Translations under genes and position numbers: made by a program
Shown: in pieces, positions 11,518-23,298 of the stretch
Position numbering within the stretch: the stretch's first letter is position 1
Layout of the letters: every line of letters begins with the position of its first letter
Assembly (NCBI GenBank): GCA_037178855.1
Contig: JASJZC010000006.1
Span: 6,696,001 to 6,760,000, forward strand
DNA length: 64,000 bases
From: Oscheius sp. JU75
Lineage: Eukaryota; Nematoda; Chromadorea; Rhabditida; Rhabditidae
Reading direction: 5' to 3'
The notes under the pieces: model-generated
The model's input: only the letters and a program-made list of their open reading frames with translations
Database searches by the model: none
What the model was told of the DNA's origin: nothing

Positions 11518-12538
11518 GAATGGCGATCAAAAGTGGCTGTATATTTGGTGTGAATAAACTGCTTTTAGACAATTGTTAGACAGAGACACAGTTGGAGATT
11601 AAACCCTACCAGTTCCTTTTAGCCCATTGTCCTATTCAGTCAGTCAGAGTTCCAGTTAAAAAACCAAAGTTCTGTATCCAGTAGTCTACTTTCCAAAAGC
11701 TGTTCTAAACGTTTATTACTGTTGCAGTTTGGATACTTTTGCCTAACTTCGAAACACTCCAATTGAAGCAATTTAGAATAGCAAAGGACCTACAGCTCTT
11801 CTCGGATGGTCACTATCTTGTAGCTATGCTAGTCCCAGCAAGCAACTCTCTCTTCAGCGATGGACTTCCCGGACCTTCTCCTGCAACTTCTCGTCTTGGA
11901 AATCATCTTTGCTGTTCCAGTAGCACTTTTGCAAGAGACCTTTAGAGACAGGACATATGATTTCGTTTCTATCGTCTCGCGCACTGCTGTCAGCTTCTTT
12001 TCAACCACTACCGTACCGCTTAGTGGTTAACTGCATTTACGAAACGACATCATGCAGAGACCACTAGCAGCCACGGAACTAGCTCGATAGATACGAATTC
12101 GATGTTTTCTTAATCCACATACAGTCATATAACTGTTGCGGGGTGCTGCCTTAAAGTGAGCACACATTGGTGTTTCCAATGTTTACATGGAAAAATATGG
12201 CTCAGTGACTGTCCAAAAGTACAGGTTGCATAGGATTGGCTAGTTGTGAGAAAAATTAAGGAGGAGCGATTGTAACAGACTACTGTGGACCGAAGTAAAA
12301 CTATAACAGAAAATATGCTGTTTCAAGACAAAGTAATTCGGGTACGTGACGTTCTGCGATGCTTTTGTTTTTCATCTCTTCTACAACTTTGGAAAAAGTT
12401 CTCTGAAAGAAAAGTCTGTTAGAAAAAAGGGTTCAGAACATTATCGTAGGTTTTTTTGCAGCTTGCAACAGTCACCAGCTCGTAAAAATGGACAACGGCT
12501 CCTCCTTTTTTGGCTCTGCTGTACAGACGATGACCGTT
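11518..12538. other. Intergenic, mucin-like gene to secreted gene 3
   Basis: About 1 kb. AATAAA near 11551 fits the 3' end of the mucin-like gene. A hairpin with AACCACTA/TAGTGGTT arms lies at 12003-12028. An open frame near 11739 has no family resemblance or splice support and was not called. Confidence 0.55.
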
Positions 12539-12594
12539 CTCGGTCGTAAAAGTTGCCTTGTATACTTTTTTGGACACATTGGCTAGTATAAAAG
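12539..12594 (+). promoter_or_regulatory. CGTAAAA element and TATA box of secreted gene 3
   Basis: CTCGGTCGTAAAAGTTGCC and the following TTGTA (12539-12562), then TATAAAAG at 12587-12594. The ATG is 42 bp after the TATA. The first block is nearly identical to that upstream of secreted gene 5 (14829). A weaker third copy, GCTCGTAAAAATGGACAAC, lies near 12479. Confidence 0.55.
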
Positions 12595-12628
12595 CAACGA
12601 GTTTGGCTGAGATGAGCATCCAGCTTTC

Positions 12629-13523
12629 ATGGCTTCATCTCATCTTCTTCGTCTTACTGCCTTCTCCGCTCTCTTCCTGGCTGTCCTGGGATGCCAGCCT
12701 TCGAATAATCCCACCAATGGTTGGATTGGTTTCTTATGGAAACAGTAGCAGTTTAGGTGACAACAAGCTCTACACCGACATGACTTTCACTATGGAGGAT
12801 GTCAATTTGAATGCTCGCTGGACCGGCGGTGCACCAGCCACTATGCTTCCGCAAACGCAAGGCTCCCCTACCGCTCAGATCACCAAAGACATTCAAATCT
12901 TGGTACGTCACATGTTATTCCCGGCCTTTAATGTCTTGGTGCAAAATGGTTTGAGATTCAGTCACATTGTCTCAAACAATTTTTTTGGATTATCTATCTT
13001 GCTCAGGATCAGATTTGATTTTTTTTTGTCAAGACCGTTAAATGGTCATGAATATTGCCCTAATTGCCAATTCTTCACTTCCAGGTTAACGGTATCTTGG
13101 GAGAGTTCAAATTGCCCCAAGATATGGTCGCTGTTACTGTCAGTAGTAAAGACAACCCGGATGTGAAATTTGCAGCCAACGATCTCGTCCAAGATGCCAC
13201 TTGCACGGTACCTGGAAAATATATTAATTACGGTCGGTTTATTTCACTGACTATTTTACAAGTTGTTCCTAGATGACAGTATCGTATATGAATGCTCTTC
13301 CGAAGCAATCGGCATGAAAAAACCATCCATTGCAACCTTCACCATCACCGGAAATTTCAAAGCTTCTATGGTTTGACACCTGAGCTCACCTAAAAATGAC
13401 TAATTTCAGGGCGCTACCCAGGCCATATGGGACACTCTTGCCCATAAGCTCCAGGAACAGCTTGATGATTACGTCAAGTTCAATCACAAGGACTTGACTG
13501 TTGAGCCGACTTCGTCTACTTAG
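12629..13523 (+). CDS. Secreted family protein 3 (198 aa)
   Basis: Exons 12629-12719, 12757-12902, 13085-13232, 13273-13370, 13410-13523. Signal peptide of about 21 residues, then CQPSNNPTNG. The first intron (37 nt) falls right after the PTNG codons, exactly as in secreted gene 5. The mature part has FTMEDVNLNARWTG, a segment ending TKDIQIL, a strand near VAVTVSS, three Cys in the middle (DATCTVPG, VYECSSE), ATFTITGNFKASM, then after a phase-0 intron the helix GATQAIWDTLAHKLQEQL. It ends with an AATAAA near 13571. The family is not recognised; extracellular location is inferred from the signal peptide. It sits head to tail with members 4 and 5. Confidence 0.8.
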
Positions 13524-13751
13524 AGAAAACAAACAAAAATCTGTTTGTACATTGGGAGATGGTGACTGTCAATAAATTATTACAAATCGAGTTCTGCCTA
13601 TCTTTTTCGAGGCCTGGCTCATTTTCGCAGTTCCAGAGCGAGGGACACACCCTGACCTTTGTTGTTCTTATCAGTAAAACGTGACCAATATCACTCATAG
13701 CTTATTTTACGGCTGACTTCCCCATTGTTTGACAAAATTCCTCGTCGGCGC

Positions 13752-14542
13752 ATGCTCCGTCTAGCTCTGGCCTTTTCCTTAATTATCTGCACATTCTGTT
13801 TTCCATATTTGTTCTTCCTATTCACAAAAAAGGTGGAACCAGAAGGTTTGCTTCCCAGCTCAAAGAGCTAGATAATTTTCCAGAGGACACACATAATCGT
13901 GGTGACTTTATGTTGAGAATTGTTCCATCTGTCCGGTGGTCAGGGCCACCGGAAGGAGAGACAGTCGAGCCACCTCAGATAGTCAACGGTCCAGATATCT
14001 CCAAACTAATAGGAAGAGACCTGGAGAAGATGGTAGAGAGGCACTGTACTCTTACTCTTTCAATTCCAGATAACTGAACTCATTTTTGACTCGTCTCTTC
14101 CACTAGAATCTGTTAATATCACATTCTCAGAGAATTTTGACTTAACTCTCAAAGTTGACCCTTCAATTGACTTTCGTGCCTGTAATGATTTCTACGGGGA
14201 GCCCGAGCCGGCTGAAATGGATAAACTCAAGTTCGGAATGGACGGTTATTGACTGCAAGCTACTTGATAAGAAAACTTTCAGTGAATGGGTTTGTGATAA
14301 AATGTACCTGGATTCCGGGGGCAGGAGAACGAGAACCGAGATATGTGGCCACATATCATGGGCCTGTGACTATCAGTGGATGGGCTGGCTCGAAACGAGT
14401 AAGTATGAAGTCTTTGCTTGTGCTCTTAGGTACCTGGTTAGGGTATCTGAAACCAAGTGTAAAAGATGGTACGAGTTGGTACGCAGACTGGAACATTCCT
14501 TCACTTCCAGCCTGGTTTCGAATCAAGGACGATATTTCCTAG
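13752..14542 (+). CDS. Secreted family protein 4, divergent (225 aa)
   Basis: Exons 13752-13845, 13884-14032, 14070-14244, 14283-14542. The N-terminus is a strongly hydrophobic segment (LALAFSLIICTFCFPYLFFLF) followed by KK, so it may be an uncleaved anchor rather than a signal peptide. Family resemblance: DFMLRIVPSVRWSGPP in place of PPA-W-T, an early phase-1 intron as in members 3 and 5, VNITFSENF, two mid-domain Cys, and GPVTISGWAG in place of T-x-T-G. The final exon reads through a GTAAGT...CTTAG stretch at 14400-14430; removing it would create a stop, so it is kept as coding. The tail TSWYADWNIPSLPAWF replaces the usual W helix. This is the most diverged copy and its 3' structure is less certain than the rest. 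Confidence 0.62.
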
Positions 14543-14828
14543 CCTAGCAATGTTGTGAAGAGTTATGGTTTTTGATATACCCTACAACTTTGTAAAACAT
14601 TGCTAACACAAGTTTGTAAGCTGCAAAGTACTATACTTTTGCTGTGTTGCAAAATGGAACCCGAAGATATTCTAGCCGGTCAGTCAACACCACTGGGAGC
14701 TTCTTTCAATCAAGCTCCAGCACCTGATAACAGCTCAAAGATACGGCTTTTTCCTCACAGATCTCACAATCAACAAGGCGTGAATAAACATATGCTTTTG
14801 TTGTGTTTTGAGCCTGCCCATTGACCAG
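14543..14828. other. Intergenic, secreted gene 4 to 5
   Basis: About 290 bp; nothing coding seen. The promoter of secreted gene 5 follows. Confidence 0.55.
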
Positions 14829-14898
14829 CTCGGCCGTAAAAGTGTCCTTGTTGCCAAACAAAGTTACAAAGCTTTTGTCCACTGGCAGCCTATATAAA
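14829..14898 (+). promoter_or_regulatory. CGTAAAA element and TATA box of secreted gene 5
   Basis: CTCGGCCGTAAAAGTGTCC and the following TTGTTG (14829-14853), then TATATAAA at 14891-14898, 43 bp before the ATG at 14934. The arrangement and sequence match the promoter of secreted gene 3. Confidence 0.55.
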
Positions 14899-14933
14899 TC
14901 CGTCCCTTTGGGACAGATTTCCCATCCAACAAC

Positions 14934-15861
14934 ATGATTGTTATTTTCTTACTGGCTCTCCTCGCCCCGCACAATCTCGGCTGTGCGCCAGTTTCTCCGA
15001 CCAATGGTAGAGTTACTGTAGGTTTTCTGTCACCGTATTGTTCTTAGGGACTAAAACAGCACAGACGTCTTCGAAGGGAACCTTCTCGATGACTATCAAT
15101 CCTCCGGCAGCATGGACGACCTCCACCACCAGTATCACCTTGCCACAAAAATTAAGTGTAGCTCAAGCCACACAGGCCATGAACACGGATATCGAACAAG
15201 CTGTGAGTTTATAAAGAAGTTGGGGACGGGTATCCGGGACCTTCACAGCAATTCTCAGTCATAATGTGAAGAAAGAGGAGGGAACTTATCCTACTAGAAG
15301 CTTTTGTTATCATAACTCGGTAAATTAGCTGCAGACACTCGGTTATTAGAAGTTGGTGCACTACCTGTACTCGAAAACTGAGTCTTCCCCATACCAGTAG
15401 ATTCAGCAACAATAAATAAGCATCTGCAGGTCAAAAGTCTCTTCTACGAGAAGGCCCAGCCCGTGGATACCGTCAATGTCACAGTCAACCACAATACGAA
15501 TCTCGATGATGTGAAAATTGTCGAAAAGTGTAAAGTTGATGAGGGTGGGGCTATGTCCTCGACACCAATGACTGGTGATGATGGTGACGGCTATGTCCTC
15601 GACACCAATGACAACGTTTACGCCCAATGCAAAGATGGAGAGTATAGCGCCTTTGAAGTCACAATCACCGGATCTTTCGACACCGGGTCTCCTGGACTCG
15701 TAACTTCTGGACCAATTCCTACGAAACACCCAGTTTAGGCTGTGACCACGGCTATGTGGGATGCTCTGGCTGTCAGTCTGCAGAACAAGCTCTCGATCCC
15801 GCCTTACAACATTCGCTTCCAAAAGCTGCTAACTATCACTCCGACCGCTACCAGCGACTGA
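14934..15861 (+). CDS. Secreted family protein 5 (206 aa)
   Basis: Exons 14934-15006, 15048-15202, 15430-15699, 15739-15861. Signal peptide MIVIFLLALLAPHNLG, then CAPVSPTNG with the intron immediately after, as in member 3. Next come MTINPPAAWTTS, AMNTDIEQA, VDTVNVTVNHN, a Gly/Asp-rich loop, YAQCKDGEYSAFEVTITGSF, then a phase-0 intron and AVTTAMWDALAVSLQNKL. The last intron is only 39 nt. The loop contains a 24-bp direct repeat (15549-15572 and 15589-15612) whose two copies are read in different frames. The stop lies 35 bp from the stop of OGG1 on the other strand. Function unknown. Confidence 0.78.
15549..15612 (+). repeat. 24-bp direct repeat within secreted gene 5
   Basis: GGCTATGTCCTCGACACCAA and the following TGAC occurs at 15549 and again at 15589, 40 bp apart. 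Copy 1 is read as GAMSSTPMT, copy 2 as GYVLDTND. The coding frame is still open. Confidence 0.85.
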
Positions 15862-15895
15862 ACTATGTCTATATCAAGGAACAAATGAAACCATT

Positions 15896-17117
15896 TTATC
15901 TAGATTTACGTTTTCTCGTAGTAGTCTTCGGCTTCTTCGTTTCCTTGCTGAGAAGCTGTGCGTTGAAAATGACCGCCTGGGCCCAGCCAGCATGGGCGCC
16001 GAACTTCTCGAGGTAGAAATTGCCTAGAAAAAAAAATTTAGCACATTGAAGGAATAGAAAACTTGCCTATGGTTGAGTGAAGAGCCGCCGTCAAAGACTT
16101 TCCCTCGAGATCCTGTCGATAATTCTTGACTGTACACTTGAAGACGTGGGTGTCGATCGGGACCACGTGATGATGACCGAGTCCCATCAGACTGACACAA
16201 TCGGCCACTTTCGGACCGACTCCTGTGAACTGGAGCAGTGATTCGCGAGGCTCATTCGGGTAACGGAGCTCGTCAAGACTGATCTTGTTGTTGGCCAAGA
16301 GTCGGACACTTTCTCTGAAAAATGGTCATTTTTACTTGGTGTACACGTGGATTACGCAATATACTGGGCCCGGTAACCGAAACCCTCTTCTCGCAGTTGC
16401 TTTTCCATTTCGTCCACGTTTGTCTGGAGCTGTTCAGCTGAAAACATAGATTTCTTTGATTTTATAGAATGTACCTGTAGGAAACGCGTACAGAAGATGT
16501 TCAAATTCTTCGCAAAGGACTCGATCTTCCGGCTCAACATTCTCTGTGAGCATCAACTTTGATCCATACAGTGTGCACATTCGGTTCACCATTTCTAAAC
16601 CACTCATATTTTAGAAAAAATAAAATAACTAACTCGAAATTCGCTTGATATTGTTATTGGCAGAGCAGATGAAGGCAAAAAGAGTCTCCAGGGGCTCCTG
16701 ACCAAGAATTCTGATGCCTTTCAGTTGTTCCGACTCGGCTAGAATCTTCTTCATGTGCGGATCCGAAGCTGCCCATGTTGAGTAGAGTTCCTCCAAGTCT
16801 ACTGGAAGCTAAATTTCATGGTTTCTGTGAATTTGAAAGATAATACATTGAAATAGGCTCTCAGAGCCGCGTCCTCGTCGAAGGTCGAAGTTGATTCTTT
16901 CTTGGAGGCCAGGACGCTATACTCGATCTGCTTCTCGTTGACTCTCGCAATTTTCCAGAGCCGACTCGATGCGTTCCCGTAGAATGTTCCGTTCTTTTCG
17001 AGCCATCTGGAAGCAGTTTGCTCAGGAACAAATTGAGACGGCTAACCTGAAGCTCTGTCCGTTGAGAAGGACCGCCGCCAGATTAAGCTGCGACTTGGTC
17101 ACGTCGATGACAGGCAT
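15896..17117 (-). CDS. ogg1: 8-oxoguanine DNA glycosylase (OGG1)
   Basis: Seven exons (transcript order): 17047-17117, 16847-17006, 16634-16808, 16475-16594, 16356-16437, 16067-16314, 15896-16023; 327 aa against 345 in human. OGG1 excises 8-oxoG opposite C and cuts the abasic strand in base-excision repair. Visible: GQSFRW at the damage pocket, ICSANNNI (Asn contacts), GFGYRAQYIA, the helix-hairpin-helix GVGPKVADC with catalytic Lys, VPIDTH with catalytic Asp, and the C-terminal GNFYLEKFGAHAGWAQAVIF. The tail KKPKTTTRKRKSR looks like a nuclear signal. The last intron uses a GC donor (G|GCAAGT at 16067/16066), required to keep the conserved frame. An AG acceptor ends 1 nt before the ATG, suggesting spliced-leader addition. 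It is probably the last gene of a four-gene operon. Confidence 0.95.
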
Positions 17118-17554
17118 TCTGCAAATGAGAGAGTTAAGAATTGTATTGAAAGAGAAAATAGAGGCAGTTAACCTCCGGTAAGACAAAAACGAACGGGTGT
17201 AGCAAAATTTATATCGGAAAAGCAAGATGACCTACTTTCTTCGAGTTTTCTTCGACCTCCAGAGCCTCGAATGTTTAGTGTAGTCGTCGATCACGGACGC
17301 TGATCAATCCTCCTAAAATATCAGTCGTAAGATGTTAAGACATTTGCCTTTGAATCACTTTGTCGCATATCTTCGCCGTACGTCGTGTTCAGAATATCGG
17401 TCTCTCTAGTTTCACAACAGTCATTATTGATATCTCCCTCTCATTGTCATGTTCATTTTTAGTGGTCTTGACATTGCCTTTAGACTACAGTTCCTCTACA
17501 ATCCAATTTGTTTTAAAACAGTAGTTACAATGAATTACACTAGCCTGAGCAATT
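17118..17554. other. Gap between PSTK and OGG1
   Basis: About 440 bp between two minus-strand genes of the presumed operon. No coding exon seen. Confidence 0.6.
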
Positions 17555-18290
17555 TCACAGCCTGTACTCTTCTCTCAGCAAATGTTTGACCTCCTCCTCT
17601 TCCAAAACGACGCCAGCTCTCTTGATCTTTGACCAGATCTTCTTCTTCACCATTCCCAATCTCTTGCCATCCGCTCCCTCGTCAATCATCAGCTTGACAC
17701 ATCGTCGAAGAGCCTTCTCATTTATTTCTGCCAGAGTTGGAGGCTGTCTTTCTGACTCTTCGGATGATTTCGGTTCCGTTCTCTTGGCCTCTTCTATTTT
17801 GTGAACGAGATCTTGGAAGTTGGTGAAGGGGAAGCAGTTCGCAGAGAGCTCCATTTCCTCGAAAATCCGCCGAATGGTTTCTTCTGGAAGTTGGTCAGTT
17901 CCTCGGGTCTTGTTCCTGGCTCGAGCTGTCTGGAAGTCCACCTAAACTTAGAACTTTTCGGATTACACGAAGAAAAACCTTCAATAAGACTACGATCAGC
18001 TGAAATCCGTGGGCTCGGGCCATTCTCTCGAAAGGTCTTCTCATACTTTTCAAATAGAAGATGTCGTCGACGATGATCGTCTTTGATTGATGAAATGGTG
18101 TCGCTTCGAGATGACGTCTGACAGCCAGCTCAAACTCCTTCCTGCTCTTGTGAGCATTAAAGTTGTCCACGTTTCGACCGGTCAGCTCGTCCATATTGAA
18201 GAGAATCGACGAGGGAAGCTGGCAGAGAAGCTTCTGCGCGAGAGTGGTCTTCCCGGCGCCGGGAAGTCCCATTAGGAGGACGATCGCCAT
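17555..18290 (-). CDS. pstk: L-seryl-tRNA(Sec) kinase (PSTK)
   Basis: Exons 17979-18290 and 17555-17941; 232 aa. PSTK phosphorylates Ser-tRNA(Sec), the step before SepSecS in selenocysteine synthesis, in the cytosol. Visible: Walker A LLMGLPGAGKTTLAQKLL near residue 9; DDIFYLKSMRRPFERMARAHGF, matching the family's DDNFYY-SMR block; then LPEETIRRIFEEME as in other PSTKs. The C-terminal basic helical region is shorter than in the human protein. An AG acceptor ends 1 nt before the ATG. The presence of PSTK implies that at least one selenoprotein is still made. It sits third in the presumed operon. Confidence 0.88.
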
Positions 18291-18517
18291 TCTGGAAGTT
18301 ATTTCAGGCAACGAACGATGTGTCTAGATACTTCGAAAGACTGTAGCTACTCCAAGAAACAAACTGGAGACGAGAAAATAAGTGAACTTCATCGAAAATA
18401 TCACAGAAAATACACAAACTGATGACCACGCTTTTGGGGTGTTATACTAATTCTCATACCAGTGTTTTGCTGTCGATGGCATGGTTTGGGTAGAAAGAAA
18501 GAGGGAAATGTACAAAA

Positions 18518-20427
18518 TCAGACAAAGTAGGAATACCATTTTTTGGGCGGACGATTGAAGTGCTTCTTGTCGATGTACTGACAAACGCAGTACTGTCGAC
18601 GACAGTGCTTCGGAGAGTAGTCGGAGACGCCATGAGTCGGTCGAGACGGGAAGATCAGACGGTGCTGAAATGATTTGTTCTGAATAGAATAGTGACAAGA
18701 AAACGAACCTTCACAGTATCCTTGACGTAGCCCTGGCTGTACTTGAGAACGAGTTGGAGAGCTTTATCGGCGATTTCCGTCTTCGTCATCTCCTTAGCAG
18801 GTGCCGCATGCGCCTGTCCACCAAAAACGACAGCTCCACCACTGGCTTCGATCCGAATCAGACGCTCCAGATCGGGAAGACAGTCCGAGATTTTGAACCA
18901 GAGGAAGTGGATCTGATTTTTCTGATAGTAATGAAGGAAAATAAGTATACCACAACTTTGTGACATGACAGCTGTCCTTTGTCCTCGATTCCGACGACCA
19001 GATTATGCTTGACGAGGATCTTGTTCGCCGAGTGGACACAGTGTCGAAGTCCTATTCTGATCTGGAAAAATGAGATATTTGGACCGAGAGAATCGAAATA
19101 AAACCTGTTTCCTGATGATGGCGCAGCCGACGATTCCGGCGAAGAGCATGAAGATCCAGACGAAGCAGAAGATCATGACGGGAACACCGCCTTGAGTGTT
19201 AGTGAAGAGGACGACGAGCAAAATGACCACGGACATGGTCATCCAGCCAGCAATCATCCGCGAATACAGTGTCGAAAAGCTGAACATTCAACATATTGGT
19301 CAGCTGATCAGTCTTTCTTCAGGTTTGTACATTTCTGTATATCTATGCACTCAAGACCATGATAAAATCCTCAATCGTTTCTTTCATGTTTCTGTGAACT
19401 ACTATAAACAAACCTGCGAAATCGGTAGTCGTTGGTGATGAGTTCCATGGCCGTGATGTAGTCTTCTCCAGGCAACTGAAACCTTTTAGTTGGTCTTATG
19501 TCTAAGAAAGAAATCAAGAGGGTTTCGAGCAACTGATACAGTTATTGTGCGCTGTCGATTATAATAAAATATTGTGCCAGTGAACATATATTAGTAATGC
19601 TACCACATGATTCTTCCCAGCGTGCCAAAACTCACAGCAATGCCTTCGGCGGCCAAAATGGCCGGCATGCACGTAGGCTCATAGCGCGGCGGAACAATCC
19701 ACGCACAGCCGCTGTTTTCCGGGTAAATAGTGGCCAGCCGACGGCCATTGACTAAAAAAGGTGAAGATTTTTCGCTTTGGGGCTGTCGAAGCCATTTTCG
19801 AAGCGAAAAACTGACCAAGTTCGACTCCTCCAGGTGTCAGTATCACATTGTCCTTTGTGATCACGTCCAAGCCGTAGTCCTGAATCACTGAGACGACCGG
19901 AGCTTGTCCCAGTTTTGAGACATCTAGTTTTGTTTGGTCATGCAGAAAAAGGGTCAAAGAACCTGCTATGATCTCATTCGTGGGAAGGGGAGTAACGACA
20001 GCGGCCCGGTCTTGATTGTCCTCAATTTCGAGACGAGCTTCTGCTGCTGCGCTGTGACGCCCGTCCTCGATATCGATGCTCTCTTCGTGCGCTACTTTTG
20101 GCTTTGTTTCTTCCTGAAATAGAACTTATTCCTGACGCGGGAAGAGTTAAAACATATTCGTAACTGTAAAAAAAAGAAAAAAGTTTCAATAATCTAGCAA
20201 TGAGTTCTTCCATTAATATTAGTTGAGATTTGTTTTTGGCAGCATTCCAACAAACTAAAAAGGTTTCGGAGCGGGGAAGCAGGTGAAACTTGTTAAAAAA
20301 AAAAAGACACGCGTACCACGAAACAAAGCCTAACCTGATTAGGGGAGCCCATACTGATCTCGTCGAACTTCTCCCAGCTGACGGGTCTCGTTGTGTTGAC
20401 GGCAGCCGCATTGAGCGGATCCGACAT
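18518..20427 (-). CDS. tmem268: TMEM268-like membrane protein (391 aa)
   Basis: Nine exons: 20335-20427, 19963-20113, 19816-19923, 19636-19751, 19414-19475, 19105-19279, 18951-19061, 18709-18921, 18518-18664. Two adjacent membrane spans (MTMSVVILLVVLF and MIFCFVWIFMLFAGIVGCAII) lie between cytosolic domains. Resemblance to vertebrate TMEM268: YGLDVI before the spans, LRHCVHSANKILVKHNLVVG after them, HFLWFKISDC (human IQLWFVYFDL), a segment LQLVLKYSQGYVKD, and a Cys-rich end RRQYCVCQYI (human RIPCPCQLIE). The order is the same throughout, so orthology is likely, from memory of the human protein. Its molecular function is poorly known. The AG acceptor abuts the ATG at 20428-20429. Second gene of the presumed operon. 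Confidence 0.75.
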
Positions 20428-20758
20428 CTAGAAGATTTAGCTAGTTGTGACTTTGCAAAGGAAAGGAGGTCAGTGGTGCTCCGCGTCGGACAAACGAGCG
20501 TCTCTCGCGTGAGAGCATACAAACATTTCCGCGAAGGACCAACACGCGGACCCGTCCCTCAGAGGCCGCAGGTAGAACTGGTACAGCCAGTGAGAGCAAG
20601 AAAAGGAACGTTTGTGAAACAGATATAAGTGTCTCATGTTTATATGGGTGATAGGATAACAATATGTCGTACACAACAAGACTGAGACCATTTAGAGGGG
20701 GACGAAGTGGACAAACGGGACGTGAATAGAGAGAATAGATATAGGAAGTTGGTGGAGC
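20428..20758. other. Gap between UAP56 and TMEM268
   Basis: About 330 bp inside the presumed operon. No coding exon recognised. Confidence 0.6.
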
Positions 20759-22572
<1,814 letters not shown>

Positions 22573-22987
22573 TGTTGGCAAGACTGAAAAGAATTAATTT
22601 TAGGCCATAGAGAAGACGAGCAAGTAAAACAGTCAACAGCGGGTATAAACAAGTTTAGCAACTTGCAGACAATATTTGGGAGTTTTTTGTCTGATTCACG
22701 GCAGAAGCAATTTGCGAGAAAGAACTAAAAGCCACAACACTACGAAATATAACAAAGCAAAGCGGCGATTCGAAATTCGGTGCGTTGCGTGGCGCCAGAA
22801 CGGCGGCAGGGTCCCGAGACGGAGACGATTACGGTGACTACAATCAGTTGGCCGGGGGCCAAGATTTTTGAATTTTACACGGCTTTTTTTTTTCTTCCTT
22901 CTTTCTTTCGTAGGCGTAGCTTATTTTTCAAGCACGCCTGGAAGCTGTAGCGGAGAAAACAAGGAATATACTTAAAAAAAAGATGTA

Positions 22988-23167
22988 TTAAAAAGAGTTA
23001 TAAATACCTTTGGATACAATCTTGTTGATTCGCCGACCTTTGGATATAATTCTTGTTATTTGCTTGCAAATACGAGCTGATTGTCTGCCGTAGAAGCAAT
23101 GTAGAGTGGCAATAAACGTGAAAAGGAGGAATGGTACACAGTTGAAACATACAGCGTAGGCTCTCAT
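22988..23167 (-). CDS. Possible small membrane peptide (59 aa)
   Basis: An uninterrupted frame starts MRAYAVCFNCVPFLLFTFIA, has one hydrophobic span, then a basic tail that repeats IISKG/IVSKG. It lies between two divergent housekeeping genes. No splice evidence or family recognised. The tail is built from a 30-bp tandem duplication, so it may be chance. Confidence 0.2.
   Translation of the reverse strand: MRAYAVCFNCVPFLLFTFIATLHCFYGRQSARICKQITRIISKGRRINKIVSKGIYNSF
23006..23064. repeat. 30-bp imperfect tandem duplication
   Basis: ACCTTTGGATACAATCTTGT begins one unit at 23006 and ACCTTTGGATATAATTCTTGT the next at 23036. Confidence 0.7.
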
Positions 23168-23298
23168 CTCCCTTCTTCTCGATAGACTTGTAAATGTTGT
23201 TTCCGTTTGAGGCTACTCTTTTTGTTTTCGGCCATTTTGGCGTTTTTTTCAACCTGAAAGAATTATTCCAATAACCTACTTTCTAGTTGTTCTCCAAA

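Larger units (their letters stand above)
22573..23298. other. Divergent region between UAP56 and STAG
   Basis: About 725 bp. Holds a possible small minus-strand ORF (22988-23167) and a 30-bp tandem duplication, listed separately. Otherwise likely a shared promoter region. Confidence 0.5.

Noticed and set aside
11739..11945. 68-codon frame between secreted genes 2 and 3
   Set aside because: No signal peptide, family motif or splice sites.
20022..20628. Overlapping Arg/Ser-rich frames in TMEM268 first introns
   Set aside because: They cross clear GT-AG introns and lack conservation with any family I know.
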